Assembly (NCBI RefSeq): GCF_028863945.1
Contig: NZ_JARBEA010000004.1
Coordinates: 17,240 to 81,239 of the forward strand
DNA: 64,000 bases
Source: Jeotgalibaca caeni
GTDB lineage: Bacteria; Bacillota; Bacilli; Lactobacillales; Aerococcaceae
Reading direction: 5' to 3'
Under the pieces are notes generated by a model that saw only the letters and a list, made by a program, of their open reading frames with translations, did no database searches and was not told the origin of the DNA. The stretch's first letter is position 1, and the number at the start of each line of letters is the position of its first letter. The position numbers were made by a program, and so were the translations under genes. This document shows positions 34,442 through 43,494 of this stretch, in pieces.

Positions 34442-34843
34442 ATGTTGCGTGTATATATAGATGGAGCGTCGAATCCGTTAACGAAGACAGCTGCAATTGG
34501 AATATTGATGATTGAGGAAGGAAACCAGACTCAAATTAGTGAACCTTTGCCTTTGTACTACGATAATCATGAAGCTGAATTTTTAGCCTTACACGTTTTA
34601 CTAGAAAGATTGGTAAAAGAAAACAAACAAGAACAGCTCATTCTTTGTCATTCAGATAGCAAGATTTTAGTCGATTCAATTGAAAAGCGTTATACAAAAA
34701 AAGAAAATCATCGGATGATACTGGAGAAATGCCTTGAATTATTGAGGAACTTTCCACAGTTTCATTTGCAATGGGTGCCAGATAAGCAAAACAAAGGTGC
34801 CGATCAACTTGCAAGACGATCACTTTATCCAAACAAAAAATAA
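34442..34843 (+). CDS. RNase HI-like protein
   Basis: 133-aa RNase H fold of the YpdQ/YpeP type. The acidic active-site residues can be placed: Asp7 in VYIDGASNP, Glu in NHEAEFLALHVL, Asp in CHSDSKILVDSI and Asp in NKGADQLARRS. It probably cleaves RNA in RNA-DNA hybrids, although some of this subfamily lack activity in vitro. It shares the cold shock promoter and ends at a shared terminator. Confidence 0.85.
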   Translation: MLRVYIDGASNPLTKTAAIGILMIEEGNQTQISEPLPLYYDNHEAEFLALHVLLERLVKENKQEQLILCHSDSKILVDSIEKRYTKKENHRMILEKCLELLRNFPQFHLQWVPDKQNKGADQLARRSLYPNKK

Positions 34844-34888
34844 AAATCCCACTTGCTCTATATATGTATATAGGGCAGGTGGGATTTT
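34842..34888. terminator. Bidirectional terminator
   Basis: AAAAATCCCAC...TATATA and TATATA...GTGGGATTTTT pair over almost the whole length, with a T run on each strand. Lies between the RNase H gene and the convergent ypsC. Confidence 0.92.
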
Positions 34889-34892
34889 TCGG

Positions 34893-36041
34893 TTATTCTT
34901 CTCTTGGTTTTCTAGGTGGACGTTTCCCCCAGAATTGAAAGTAATCGGTCCGTAGACGACCATTATAAAGTTTACGTTTCTTCGTTGCTTTTTGGCCATA
35001 GAAATTCTCGAAGTCCAAATCGCTGGTGAGAATATATTTACTCCACGTATCCAACGAACGATAAGTGTCACCCATTTGGCGGTACAAGTTTTCTACATAT
35101 TCTTCATTCTCAAGTCGTTCTCCATAAGGAGGGTTAGAAACAATCACGCCGTACTCTTTGTCGGTTTGGAAGTCGCTGAGTTGCAGTTGTTTGAAGCTGA
35201 TAAAGTCTTCGACGCCTGCTTTTGCGGCATTTCGTTTGGCAATCTCAATCATGCGCGTGTCTATGTCAGAACCCATGATGTCCAATTCGACAGAGAAGTC
35301 AGCTGCCAGCTTTGCTTCGTTACGATGCTTGTCCCATTCGTCTGCTTCAAAGATACTCCAATCTTCCGCAGCAAAATCGCGTTCCAGTCCAGGAGCGATG
35401 TTTAATCCAATAAGTGCTGCTTCAATCGGAATTGTTCCGGAACCACAAGTAGGGTCATAAAAAGGTTTGTCAGGTGACCAGTTTGTTAAAAGAACCATAG
35501 CAGCAGCCATGTTTTCTTTAATCGGTGCGCCACCTTTTTCGGTTCGGTAGCCACGTTTGAACAAGCTATACCCTGATGTATCGACTGTAATAGAAACTTG
35601 ATCTTTCAAAATTGCTACTTCAATTGGATAAGTCGCTCCAGTTTCAGGCAAGCGCGCGCGGCGGTGATAGAAAGAGGAGAGGCGATCTACAATTGCTTTT
35701 TTAACAATGGATTGACAATCGGGCACACTGTAAAGAGTAGATTTATGCGACTTCCCAGATACAGGAAAGGCTGCATCCATCGGTAATAAATCCTCCCATG
35801 GCAATGCTTTTGTTTTCTCGTAGAGGTCATCAAATGTTTTTGCCGGAAAAGAGCCATAAACAATTTTGATTCGATCTCCTGTTCGTAGCCATAAGTTGGT
35901 TTTGATGATATCCGCAGTAGAACCTTGGAAAAAAACTTTTCCGTTTTCTACTTCGACTTGATAACCCATTTCTTTTAATTCGTTTCCAGTCACAGCTTCA
36001 ATCCCGCTGGCAACCGTTGCTACTAATTGATAGTTGGTCAT
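34893..36041 (-). CDS. ypsC: THUMP-domain rRNA N2-guanine methyltransferase YpsC (RlmL/K family)
   Basis: 382 aa. An N-terminal THUMP/ferredoxin-like RNA-binding region (about residues 1-155) is followed by a Rossmann methyltransferase with YDPTCGSGTIPIEAAL as SAM motif and VSNPPYGERL as the NPPY catalytic motif. Homologues methylate guanine N2 in 23S rRNA. It lies downstream of rnpB and gpsB on the minus strand, the same order as ypsB-rnpB-ypsC in Bacillus. AAAGGAGTA precedes the ATG. Confidence 0.92.
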   Translation of the reverse strand: MTNYQLVATVASGIEAVTGNELKEMGYQVEVENGKVFFQGSTADIIKTNLWLRTGDRIKIVYGSFPAKTFDDLYEKTKALPWEDLLPMDAAFPVSGKSHKSTLYSVPDCQSIVKKAIVDRLSSFYHRRARLPETGATYPIEVAILKDQVSITVDTSGYSLFKRGYRTEKGGAPIKENMAAAMVLLTNWSPDKPFYDPTCGSGTIPIEAALIGLNIAPGLERDFAAEDWSIFEADEWDKHRNEAKLAADFSVELDIMGSDIDTRMIEIAKRNAAKAGVEDFISFKQLQLSDFQTDKEYGVIVSNPPYGERLENEEYVENLYRQMGDTYRSLDTWSKYILTSDLDFENFYGQKATKKRKLYNGRLRTDYFQFWGKRPPRKPREE

Positions 36042-36066
36042 AATGTACTCCTTTCGTTTCGTAATG

Positions 36067-36098
36067 AAAAAAGAGGGCAGGACCAGTGTCCCGCCCTC
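36067..36098 (-). terminator. Terminator of RNase P RNA
   Basis: On the minus strand GAGGGCGGGAC pairs with GTCCTGCCCTC around a 4-base loop and is followed by TTTTTT. Confidence 0.92.
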
Positions 36099-36138
36099 GA
36101 TAATTTATTCGCTATGTAGTTAAACAACAATAAACCTG

Positions 36139-36527
36139 ATTCTGTAAATTCCTGTAAGCCATGTTCTGTCTCGCGGAAAATTCAGGCACTTTTCCGCTGA
36201 GGTAATCATCTATCTGCAGCGCAATGCGCTACCTCTTTCTAACGTTTTATTCCGCGTAAAGAGTGCCCCTACCAAAGTTTGGGTTGCTCGCTCGAGGGGT
36301 TTACCCGTTCCACCAACAAGGTTTCCCTTGTTGCTTCGTCACTGTGGCACTTTCAAGAATACTCCAGCGTAGATTTCTCCTTAGCTGTTTTTTCTGCCGT
36401 CAGTCTCTCGACTGCCTTAGCTTATTTTTTCGCTAAGCACGAACACTACAAGCATCTCAGCTTGTGCGAGCATGGACTTTCCTCAGCCAACATAAAGAAG
36501 GCCGCGATTACCCAGAATTTACAGAGT
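36139..36527 (-). ncRNA. rnpB: RNase P RNA (type B)
   Basis: Catalytic RNA of RNase P, which trims the 5' leader of tRNAs. On the minus strand the hallmark P4 segment GAGGAAAGTCCATGCTCGCA is near the 5' end, and its partner with ACAGAACATGGCTTACAG is near the 3' end. The ends pair as P1: CTGTAAATTC (36515-36524) with GAATTTACAG (36142-36151). The length of about 390 nt and the position between gpsB and ypsC fit Bacillus-type rnpB. The exact ends may shift by a few bases. The sequence contains chance open frames that should not be called as genes. Confidence 0.96.
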
Positions 36528-36539
36528 GAAAATAGTTAT

Positions 36540-36890
36540 TTAGTCGTTTACAAGATCATCATCGGAATGACGGTCTTCAAGCTTCGAACCAAAAACATGT
36601 TTTTCCAAATTGGATAGACGTTTCAGTATATCGAAGTTTGTTACACCAGCACTTGCATTTGGAGTTGAAGGCGTTCTTTTGCCAACAGCTGCTTGTTTGG
36701 TCAATTCGTCTACGCGGTTACGTAAACGTTCGTTCTCACTTTGCAAGTAGGTGAGATCTTTTTGATAAGATTCATAGTCACGAATAATTAAATCTAAAAA
36801 TTCATCCACTTCACTAACATTGTAACCTCTCATGGAGCTTTTGAATTCTTTTTGTAAAATATCTTTTGTAGTTAAGTTTTTATCTGCCAT
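36540..36890 (-). CDS. gpsB: Cell cycle protein GpsB
   Basis: DivIVA-like protein that coordinates septal and peripheral cell wall synthesis with penicillin-binding proteins. 116 aa from the ATG at 36890 (MADKNLTTKDILQKEFK); the longer reading adds six residues with no support. The N-terminal domain has SMRGYNVSEVDEFLDLIIRDYE, the membrane/PBP-binding face, then a coiled coil to about residue 65, a Ser/Thr/Pro linker and the C-terminal trimerisation helix NFDILKRLSNLEKHVFG. Located upstream of rnpB. Confidence 0.94.
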   Translation of the reverse strand: MADKNLTTKDILQKEFKSSMRGYNVSEVDEFLDLIIRDYESYQKDLTYLQSENERLRNRVDELTKQAAVGKRTPSTPNASAGVTNFDILKRLSNLEKHVFGSKLEDRHSDDDLVND

Positions 36891-36971
36891 CCATCGCACC
36901 CCGTTCATTTTTCTTTTTCTTCAAGAAAATGATTGTTTCAGAAGTATTATTTTCATTAATCGTTCTCATTC

Positions 36972-37000
36972 ATTATAGCAAATTGAAAGCTTCTTTACAA
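36972..37000 (-). promoter_or_regulatory. Promoter of gpsB-rnpB
   Basis: On the minus strand TTGTAA, 17 bases, TATAAT with an extended TGC before it. About 80 bases upstream of gpsB. Confidence 0.8.
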
Positions 37001-37113
37001 TAACAGCGAAAAGGTTCCTTTAAGGTAGGAAAGGAATTAAAACAGAAAACATAGTAGAATATTAGTGCAGTTCTCTTTAATTTGGTACTATAAAGGGGAA
37101 ATAAAAAAAGAGA

Positions 37114-37740
37114 ATGGATGACAATATGGTCGAAGATTTGTTTACTGGTTCTTACAAAACCGAGCAGATTGCTCAAAAATTGTTAGGAAGGTTATTGGTC
37201 CATGAAACGGCAGAAGGTCGAACTTCTGGTTTTATCGTTGAAACAGAGGCCTATCTTGGAGTATTAGACATGGCTGCCCATAGTTACGGAGCAAGACGGA
37301 CCAAACGTACGGAGGCTATGTTCCAAGCACCGGGGACCATTTATGTATATGTGATGCATACACATGCTCTATTAAATCTGATCACCCAGGAAATAGGTAA
37401 TCCAGAAGGAATCTTGATTCGCGCCATTGAACCGTATGAAGGGACAGACTTGATGACTTCACGTAGGCAGAAACAAGGCTTTCAATTAACAAACGGACCG
37501 GGGAACTTGACCAAGGCAATGGGGGTCAACAAAGAACAGTACGGAAAGAGTATTTTCAGCTCAGATCTCTTTATCAATCCTATTATCAGACGAGATCCGG
37601 TTCAAGTAGCCACTTCACCGCGGATTGGTATTCCGAATAAAGGAATTTGGACAGATCATCCCTTACGGTACTATGTCGCTGGGAATCCATATGTTTCAAG
37701 AAGAAAAGGCATGATTGACTCGAACTACGGTTGGAAATAA
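37114..37740 (+). CDS. mpg: 3-methyladenine DNA glycosylase (AAG/MPG family)
   Basis: Base excision repair enzyme that removes alkylated purines. 208 aa. Family marks: LLGRLLVHET, GFIVETEAYLGVLDMAAHSYGARRTKRTEAMF with the catalytic Glu and the HS/R region, GTIYVYVMHTHALLNLIT and NGPGNLTKAMGV. The ATG at 37114 is preceded by AAAGAG; the ATG at 37126 is an alternative. It diverges from gpsB. Confidence 0.93.
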   Translation: MDDNMVEDLFTGSYKTEQIAQKLLGRLLVHETAEGRTSGFIVETEAYLGVLDMAAHSYGARRTKRTEAMFQAPGTIYVYVMHTHALLNLITQEIGNPEGILIRAIEPYEGTDLMTSRRQKQGFQLTNGPGNLTKAMGVNKEQYGKSIFSSDLFINPIIRRDPVQVATSPRIGIPNKGIWTDHPLRYYVAGNPYVSRRKGMIDSNYGWK

Positions 37741-37756
37741 AAAGGGGGCAAATGGA

Positions 37757-38281
37757 ATGCAAAAAAGTATGATTAGTTATATTCAGGAAACGATGGAGGA
37801 TTTACATTTTCCGTGCGAGTGGCGAATTGAATGGTTCAAGCAAAAGCATATGATTGAACTATTAGTGATGATTCCTGTTGAATTAGAGGAAGGCCAAAAA
37901 CTAACAGATCGTTATGGGGTGCTGAATGTGGGTTCGAAGTTTGTCTTCGAAGATGCGATTCTCCTTTACGATGTACACCTAGCGCAGATTCGCAATGATA
38001 ACTATATTACTGCGATTGAATTTGATGAGCCTGATGGGATGTACGGTGGAACAATTCAAGCACTATGTAAAAATTTACGGTTAACTGTTGGACAAGCAAT
38101 CACGCAACTTGAAGAGTTTATTGTCGATGAAAACCAATCTCGTTTTGAAATGGTATGGAATGATGACAACTTTCAAGCTACAATAAAGACACTTAAGGAC
38201 ACGGGTAGATTCGACTATACAATCTATTCTTATCCTTCAGATATTACAGAAGATGTGGTGGGAAGCAATGAATTGGAATGA
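37757..38281 (+). CDS. DUF3013 family protein
   Basis: 174 aa from the ATG at 37757, 8 bases after AAAGGGGG. Soluble, acidic, without a known catalytic motif; the middle part YGVLNVGSKFVFEDAILLYD is typical of the family. DUF3013 proteins are found almost only in Lactobacillales and are commonly next to prmA, as here, where it overlaps prmA by 14 bases. This suggests a link with ribosomal protein or RNA modification, but nothing is proven. Confidence 0.8.
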   Translation: MQKSMISYIQETMEDLHFPCEWRIEWFKQKHMIELLVMIPVELEEGQKLTDRYGVLNVGSKFVFEDAILLYDVHLAQIRNDNYITAIEFDEPDGMYGGTIQALCKNLRLTVGQAITQLEEFIVDENQSRFEMVWNDDNFQATIKTLKDTGRFDYTIYSYPSDITEDVVGSNELE

Positions 38282-39221
38282 AGTCATCATCATAACGACT
38301 ACTGAAGCAGCAGATGCGACAGCGAATTTATTTATGGAAGTTGGTGCGAAGGGGACTGCTATTGAGGACGAAATGGATTACATCATGCTACAAGATGATG
38401 GATTCGGACAATTAAAGGATTACCGACCGATGCCTGAAAAAGAGCACGATGTACTTGTAAAAGCTTATTTCGCCGAAAGTGAATCCTTCGCGGATACCTT
38501 GCGTGCGATACGTGAGAAAATGACAGAGATGAGAAAGATTGATTTGTCTCTAGGTAAATATGAATTAATCGTCAATGATGTCAAAGAGGAAGATTGGGAA
38601 CATTCTTGGAAACAATACTATCACCCTATTCGAATCACGCGTTATTTAACGGTAGTTCCTTTTTGGGAAAAGTATGAACCACAAGAACCAGACGAAAAGC
38701 TCATTACGATGGATCCGGGTATGGCTTTTGGGACAGGAACCCACCCAACGACACGTCTATCCTTAGAAGCTTTAGAAACAACCTTACGAGGTGGCGAAAA
38801 AGTACTGGATGTCGGGACCGGGTCTGGGGTCTTAAGTATTGCCGCAAAAGCTCTGGGAGCTACAGAAGTATATGCCTTCGATATTGATGAAGTTGCAACT
38901 CGCCAATCTAAAACTAATATTGCTTGGAATGAATATGCGAAGGACGTTGTCGTTGAGGCGAATAACTTATTGTCCGGCATCCAAAATGCAGAAGCTGATG
39001 TAATTGTAGCAAATATTTTAGCTGAGATTTTAATGCTCATGATTGAAGATGCATGGAACAATCTAAAAGAGAACGGTTCGTTTATTCTTTCAGGCGTTAT
39101 CCATTCGAAGAAGGCAGAATTAGTAGAAGCACTCCTCAATCAAGGCTTTGTCATCGAGCAAGAAAAAATAAGCGGCGATTGGCATTGCTTCATCTGCAAA
39201 AAACAAGTGGAGGAAGACTGA
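38268..39221 (+). CDS. prmA: Ribosomal protein L11 methyltransferase
   Basis: SAM-dependent enzyme that trimethylates L11. 317 aa from the ATG at 38268. N-terminal substrate domain with YHPIRITRYLTVVPFW; DPGMAFGTGTHPTTRLSLEAL; SAM site VLDVGTGSGVLSIAAKALG and VIVANILAEILM. The stop overlaps the rsmE start in TGATG. Confidence 0.95.
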   Translation: MNWNEVIIITTTEAADATANLFMEVGAKGTAIEDEMDYIMLQDDGFGQLKDYRPMPEKEHDVLVKAYFAESESFADTLRAIREKMTEMRKIDLSLGKYELIVNDVKEEDWEHSWKQYYHPIRITRYLTVVPFWEKYEPQEPDEKLITMDPGMAFGTGTHPTTRLSLEALETTLRGGEKVLDVGTGSGVLSIAAKALGATEVYAFDIDEVATRQSKTNIAWNEYAKDVVVEANNLLSGIQNAEADVIVANILAEILMLMIEDAWNNLKENGSFILSGVIHSKKAELVEALLNQGFVIEQEKISGDWHCFICKKQVEED

Positions 39222-40006
39222 TGCAAAGATACATGATTCCTGAATCCTTACATAATTTTCCAGAAGGAACGATAAAAGTATCGGGTGACTTTGTCCACCA
39301 TATGAAGAATGTGATGCGTTTTAAGAGCGGGTCAAAAGTACTAGTGACAGATCCAGCGGGAAAAAGTGCCTATGCGGAGATTGTCGAACTTTTTGAGGAT
39401 GCTGTTGAACTTGCTTGGCTGGCGGATGAAGAAAAGGAAAGCGAGTTGCCCATTACCGTTACGATTGCTTGTGGACTTCCGAAAGGTGATAAACTTGATC
39501 TAATTGTTCAAAAAGCAACAGAACTTGGCGTTACCAACATTATTCCTTTTGCTGCGAAACATTCGGTGGTGAAGTGGGATGAAAATAAGATGAAGAAGAA
39601 ACTCGTACGATTCCAAAAAATTGCTCAGGAAGCAGCGGAACAATCTCATCGTCGTCATGTGCCGGTTATCAAAGATTTGATGTCCATTCGAGAACTGGTA
39701 CAATTTGCAGAGGGACATTCGCACAAATTAGTTGCTTATGAAGAAGACGCAAAAGAACAAGAATTGGGGAACTTTGCGGCAACCTTGCAGCAAATGAAGC
39801 CTGGTGATCAACTGTTGTTGGTTTTTGGTCCTGAGGGTGGTTTAGATCCGAGTGAGATTAGAGTATTCCAAGATCACGGCTTCCTCACCTGTGGGCTAGG
39901 GCCGCGTATTATGCGTACGGAGACCGCTCCGTTTTATGCACTAGCGGCAGTATCATATCATTTTGAATTAATGAATGGAGGAGATTATCATCGAGACACT
40001 GAATAA
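39221..40006 (+). CDS. rsmE: 16S rRNA m3U1498 methyltransferase RsmE
   Basis: SPOUT-class methyltransferase, 261 aa from the ATG at 39221; the open frame upstream lies within prmA. PUA-like N-terminal domain, then [25 protein letters not shown] and the knotted SAM site with [11 protein letters not shown] and [24 protein letters not shown] precedes the start. The prmA-rsmE pair is conserved in Firmicutes. Its end overlaps the deoC open frame by up to 32 bases. Confidence 0.95.
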   Translation: MQRYMIPESLHNFPEGTIKVSGDFVHHMKNVMRFKSGSKVLVTDPAGKSAYAEIVELFEDAVELAWLADEEKESELPITVTIACGLPKGDKLDLIVQKATELGVTNIIPFAAKHSVVKWDENKMKKKLVRFQKIAQEAAEQSHRRHVPVIKDLMSIRELVQFAEGHSHKLVAYEEDAKEQELGNFAATLQQMKPGDQLLLVFGPEGGLDPSEIRVFQDHGFLTCGLGPRIMRTETAPFYALAAVSYHFELMNGGDYHRDTE

Positions 40007-40655
40007 ATATATTGATCATACCTTGCTAAAGCCAGACGCAAGAGAAGACGAAATAAAAGAACTGTGTGAAGAGGCAATCGCATACAACTTTATGTCTGTT
40101 TGTGTACAGCCTTATTGGGTGAAAAAAGTAAAAGCATTCTTAGATGCATCTGATGTCAAGGTTTGTACGGTGATTGGTTTCCCACACGGAGCGAATACTG
40201 CAGAAGTTAAAACCTTCGAAGCAAAACAAGCTGTGCAAAATGGTGCTGATGAAATTGATATGGTAGTAAATATTGGTGCAGTAAAAGATGGCGACTACGA
40301 GACTGTGCAAGCTGAAATTTCATCGATTGCTCAAGCAATTAAGGGAAATGCAATTCTTAAAGTCATTATCGAAACTGCTCTTCTTACCGATGAAGAAAAG
40401 GCAGAAACCTGCCGCATTGCGAAAGAGGCAGGTGCAGAATTTGTGAAAACCTCGACTGGTTTTGCAAACGGCGGAGCTACTCTGGAAGATATTCGCTTGA
40501 TGCGTGAAACAGTTGGGTCTGAAATGGGTGTTAAGGCAAGCGGTGGCGTACGTACATACGCAGATGCCGTAGCGTTTATAGAAGCAGGTGCGACGCGTTT
40601 AGGAGCTTCCAGTGGTAAAAAAATTGTTGATGAGTGGATGGAAGCAACAAGATAA
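39975..40655 (+). CDS. deoC: Deoxyribose-phosphate aldolase
   Basis: Class I aldolase of deoxynucleoside breakdown (deoxyribose-5-phosphate to acetaldehyde plus glyceraldehyde-3-phosphate). TIM barrel with [36 protein letters not shown], Schiff-base Lys in [14 protein letters not shown] and [13 protein letters not shown]. From the ATG at 39975 it is 226 aa, but that ATG precedes the ribosome binding site. GGAGGA (39977-39982) points at ATC at 39990, which would give 221 aa and the usual N-terminus, so AUC may be the start. Last gene before a terminator. Confidence 0.93.
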   Translation: MEEIIIETLNKYIDHTLLKPDAREDEIKELCEEAIAYNFMSVCVQPYWVKKVKAFLDASDVKVCTVIGFPHGANTAEVKTFEAKQAVQNGADEIDMVVNIGAVKDGDYETVQAEISSIAQAIKGNAILKVIIETALLTDEEKAETCRIAKEAGAEFVKTSTGFANGGATLEDIRLMRETVGSEMGVKASGGVRTYADAVAFIEAGATRLGASSGKKIVDEWMEATR

Positions 40656-40664
40656 TAAGCAAGG

Positions 40665-40694
40665 ACTGGACCAGTTAGGAGTCCAGTTTTTTTG
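40665..40694 (+). terminator. Terminator after deoC
   Basis: ACTGGAC/GTCCAGT stem of 7 bp with a 9-base loop, followed by a run of seven to eight T. Confidence 0.85.
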
Positions 40695-40781
40695 TATCCA
40701 TTGATTGAAAACAGGGTCATAGATTTATTGTGAAATCTAGAGTATAATAGGAATACTAATCAGACAAGAAGGAGTGACAAT

Positions 40782-42992
40782 ATGCCGAAAATCAAAAATT
40801 ATACGAAGCAGGAAGTAATTGATTTATGCGCAACGTATATGAATCAATCGCATGTGGCATTTGTCCAAAAAGCTGCTGATTTTGCCGAAGAAGCTCATGA
40901 AGATCAATACAGAAAATCCGGGGAAGCTTACTTTGTCCATCCAACGCAAGTGGCTGCTATTTTAGCAGAGTTACGGTTAGATCCTGATACAATTGCAACA
41001 GGATTCTTGCATGATGTTGTCGAAGATACTCCTTATAGTTTAGAAGATATTGAAAGAGAGTTTTCCAAAACAGTCGCTATTTTGGTGGATGGTGTAACCA
41101 AACTAGGGAAAATTAAGTATAAGTCTCATGAAGAACAATTAGCAGAAAATCACCGGAAAATGTTATTGGCAATGGCGAATGACATCCGGATCATCATGGT
41201 CAAACTAGCAGACCGATTGCATAACATGCGTACCTTGAAATACCATACGCCAGAAAAACAGCGGAGTATTTCCAATGAAACGATTGAAATTTATGCACCC
41301 TTGGCTCATCGTTTAGGGATTAATCGGATAAAATGGGAGCTAGAAGATACAGCATTACGTTATTTGAACTCACAGCAGTATTACCGCATCGTTCACTTAA
41401 TGAATACCAAACGTGATGAACGAGAAGCTTTTATTGAAGATACTATTCAAAAAATTTCCGATTCCATTACAGAATTGAAAATTGATGCAGAAATATACGG
41501 TCGTCCTAAACATATTTATTCCATCTATCGCAAAATGAAAGACCAAAAGAAACAGTTTAATGAAATATATGACTTGCTGGCGGTACGGGTCCTTGTTGAC
41601 TCGATTAAAGACTGTTACGCGGTCTTAGGCGCAATCCACACCAAGTGGAAACCGATGCCGGGCCGTTTCAAGGACTATATTGCGATGCCGAAAGCCAATA
41701 TGTATCAGTCTCTGCATACGACGGTTATTGGGCCACAAGGTTCTCCGGTTGAAATTCAAATTCGAACGCAAGAAATGCACCGCATTGCTGAATTCGGGAT
41801 TGCTGCTCACTGGGCTTACAAAGAAGGAACAAGCAACAAGTTAGATGAAAATGACTTTCAGAAACAATTAAATTGGTTCCGTGATCTGATTGACTTACAA
41901 GATGACTCACGCAATGCAAGTGAGTTTGTTGAGAGTGTGAAGGAAGATATCTTCAAAGATAAAGTTTATGTGTTTACACCAAAAGGGGACGTTATGGAAC
42001 TGCCAAGCGGCGCTGGACCATTAGACTTTGCTTTTAATGTGCACTCGGAAGTAGGGAACAAAACAGTTGGTGCCAAGGTCAACAACAAGATTGTGCCGTT
42101 AAACTATAAGTTACAAAACGGCGATATTATTGAAGTCATGACCTCCCCGAATTCATTTGGGCCAAGTCGTGACTGGATTAACCTTGTTACGACCAATAAG
42201 GCGAAAAACAAGATTAAACGGTTCTTTAAGTTACTAGACCGCGAAGAAAATGTTGAAAAAGGCCGCATTATGCTGGAGAAGCAACTGCAGGATATGGAAT
42301 TCTCACCGAAAGATTTCCTGACGAAACCTGCTATGAAAGATGCTGCCCAGCGGTTTAACATGCCAACTGAGAGTGATGTCTTTGCAGCAATTGGTTTTGG
42401 TGAGCTGTCTCCGTTTATCGTAGCAAACCGGTTAACTGAAAAACAAAGAAAGCAGCGAGATCAACTTCAAAAAGAACAATCAATCGATAAGATTGAACAA
42501 AAGAACAAAAAAGAACCATCGAAAATGAAAATCCGTCATGAGGGCGGCATCATTATCCAAGGGGTCGACAACTTACTCATCCGCATCAGTCACTGTTGTA
42601 ATCCTGTTCCAGGAGATGAAATTGTCGGTTATATTACAAAAGGCAGAGGGATTTCTGTTCACCGGATGGATTGTCCAAATGTGCAAGTTTCTGAGGAAAA
42701 TCGAAATCGTTTAATCGATGTAGAATGGGAAGATACAGGTTCGAATTCCATTGATTATGAAACGGAATTGATGGTTGAAGGATACAATCGTTCGGGGTTG
42801 CTGAATGAAATCTTGCATGTCATCAATTCGATGACGAAAAATTTGAATAGCATAAATGGAAAAGTGGACAACAATAAAATTGCTACCATTACCCTTAAAT
42901 TAAGTATTCAAAACTTAAGTCAACTAGACAAAATAGTAGATAAAATCAAAAATATTCCTGATGTATATAGCGTACGAAGGGTAACTTCTTAA
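40782..42992 (+). CDS. relA: Bifunctional (p)ppGpp synthetase/hydrolase Rel
   Basis: Long RSH enzyme of the stringent response, 736 aa. The hydrolase HD domain (about residues 25-190) has YFVHPTQVAAILAELRLD and GFLHDVVEDT, so hydrolysis is intact. The synthetase domain (about 230-345) has GRPKHIYSIYRKM, LLAVRVLV and EIQIRTQEMH. TGS (about 390-455, VYVFTPKGDVMELPSGAG), a zinc-finger/CC region (HCCNPVPGDEIVGYITKGRG) and a C-terminal ACT domain follow. It is followed by dtd, as in most Firmicutes. A TATAAT at 40743 may be its -10. Confidence 0.97.
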   Translation: MPKIKNYTKQEVIDLCATYMNQSHVAFVQKAADFAEEAHEDQYRKSGEAYFVHPTQVAAILAELRLDPDTIATGFLHDVVEDTPYSLEDIEREFSKTVAILVDGVTKLGKIKYKSHEEQLAENHRKMLLAMANDIRIIMVKLADRLHNMRTLKYHTPEKQRSISNETIEIYAPLAHRLGINRIKWELEDTALRYLNSQQYYRIVHLMNTKRDEREAFIEDTIQKISDSITELKIDAEIYGRPKHIYSIYRKMKDQKKQFNEIYDLLAVRVLVDSIKDCYAVLGAIHTKWKPMPGRFKDYIAMPKANMYQSLHTTVIGPQGSPVEIQIRTQEMHRIAEFGIAAHWAYKEGTSNKLDENDFQKQLNWFRDLIDLQDDSRNASEFVESVKEDIFKDKVYVFTPKGDVMELPSGAGPLDFAFNVHSEVGNKTVGAKVNNKIVPLNYKLQNGDIIEVMTSPNSFGPSRDWINLVTTNKAKNKIKRFFKLLDREENVEKGRIMLEKQLQDMEFSPKDFLTKPAMKDAAQRFNMPTESDVFAAIGFGELSPFIVANRLTEKQRKQRDQLQKEQSIDKIEQKNKKEPSKMKIRHEGGIIIQGVDNLLIRISHCCNPVPGDEIVGYITKGRGISVHRMDCPNVQVSEENRNRLIDVEWEDTGSNSIDYETELMVEGYNRSGLLNEILHVINSMTKNLNSINGKVDNNKIATITLKLSIQNLSQLDKIVDKIKNIPDVYSVRRVTS

Positions 42993-43010
42993 AGAAAGGG
43001 GGCGCGTTTC

Positions 43011-43457
43011 GTGCGTGTTGTTATTCAAAGAGTGTCCCAAGCAGCAGTTGAAGTCGAAGGAGAAATCATTGGATCAATCCAACAAGGGTTCATGCTGCTG
43101 GTTGGCGTAGGGACGGAAGATTCTGAGGAGGATGTTCAATACCTCGCCAGGAAAATTAGTAGCTTACGGGTCTTCGAAGATGAAGAAGGAAAGATGAACC
43201 GATCGTTAAAAGACGTAGAGGGTGAAATCTTATCCATCTCACAGTTCACCTTATTAGCTAATACAAAAAAAGGGAACCGACCAAGCTTTATTGAGGCCGC
43301 TAGTCCTGAAATAGGAGAAGTTCTGTATCAATCCTTGAACCAACAATTGCGAGAAGCAGGCTTCCATGTTGAAACCGGACAGTTTGGTGCACATATGAAT
43401 GTTTCCTTAGTAAATGATGGACCAGTAACAATTTTAATCGATAGTAAAAAAAAATAG
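43011..43457 (+). CDS. dtd: D-aminoacyl-tRNA deacylase
   Basis: Removes D-amino acids (and glycine) wrongly attached to tRNA. 148 aa from the GTG at 43011 (AAAGGGGG upstream). Both active-site motifs are present: SQFTLLA, and VNDGPVT as the Gly-cisPro motif. The rel-dtd pair is conserved in Firmicutes. Confidence 0.96.
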   Translation: MRVVIQRVSQAAVEVEGEIIGSIQQGFMLLVGVGTEDSEEDVQYLARKISSLRVFEDEEGKMNRSLKDVEGEILSISQFTLLANTKKGNRPSFIEAASPEIGEVLYQSLNQQLREAGFHVETGQFGAHMNVSLVNDGPVTILIDSKKK

Positions 43458-43460
43458 CAA

Positions 43461-43489
43461 AAAAGCTCGGCTGAGAAGCCGAGCTTTTT
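43461..43489. terminator. Bidirectional terminator
   Basis: AAAAGCTCGGCT-GAGA-AGCCGAGCTTTTT, 12-bp stem with A and T runs on the two sides, between the convergent dtd and amidase genes. Confidence 0.93.
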
Positions 43490-43494
43490 ACTGT

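Noticed and set aside
35158..35460. Plus-strand frames opposite ypsC
   Set aside because: Low-complexity Ser-rich shadow of the methyltransferase; no independent signals.
36279..36617. Open frames across 36.1-36.6 kb on the plus strand
   Set aside because: They lie within RNase P RNA and the end of gpsB on the other strand; no ribosome binding site and no protein-like composition.
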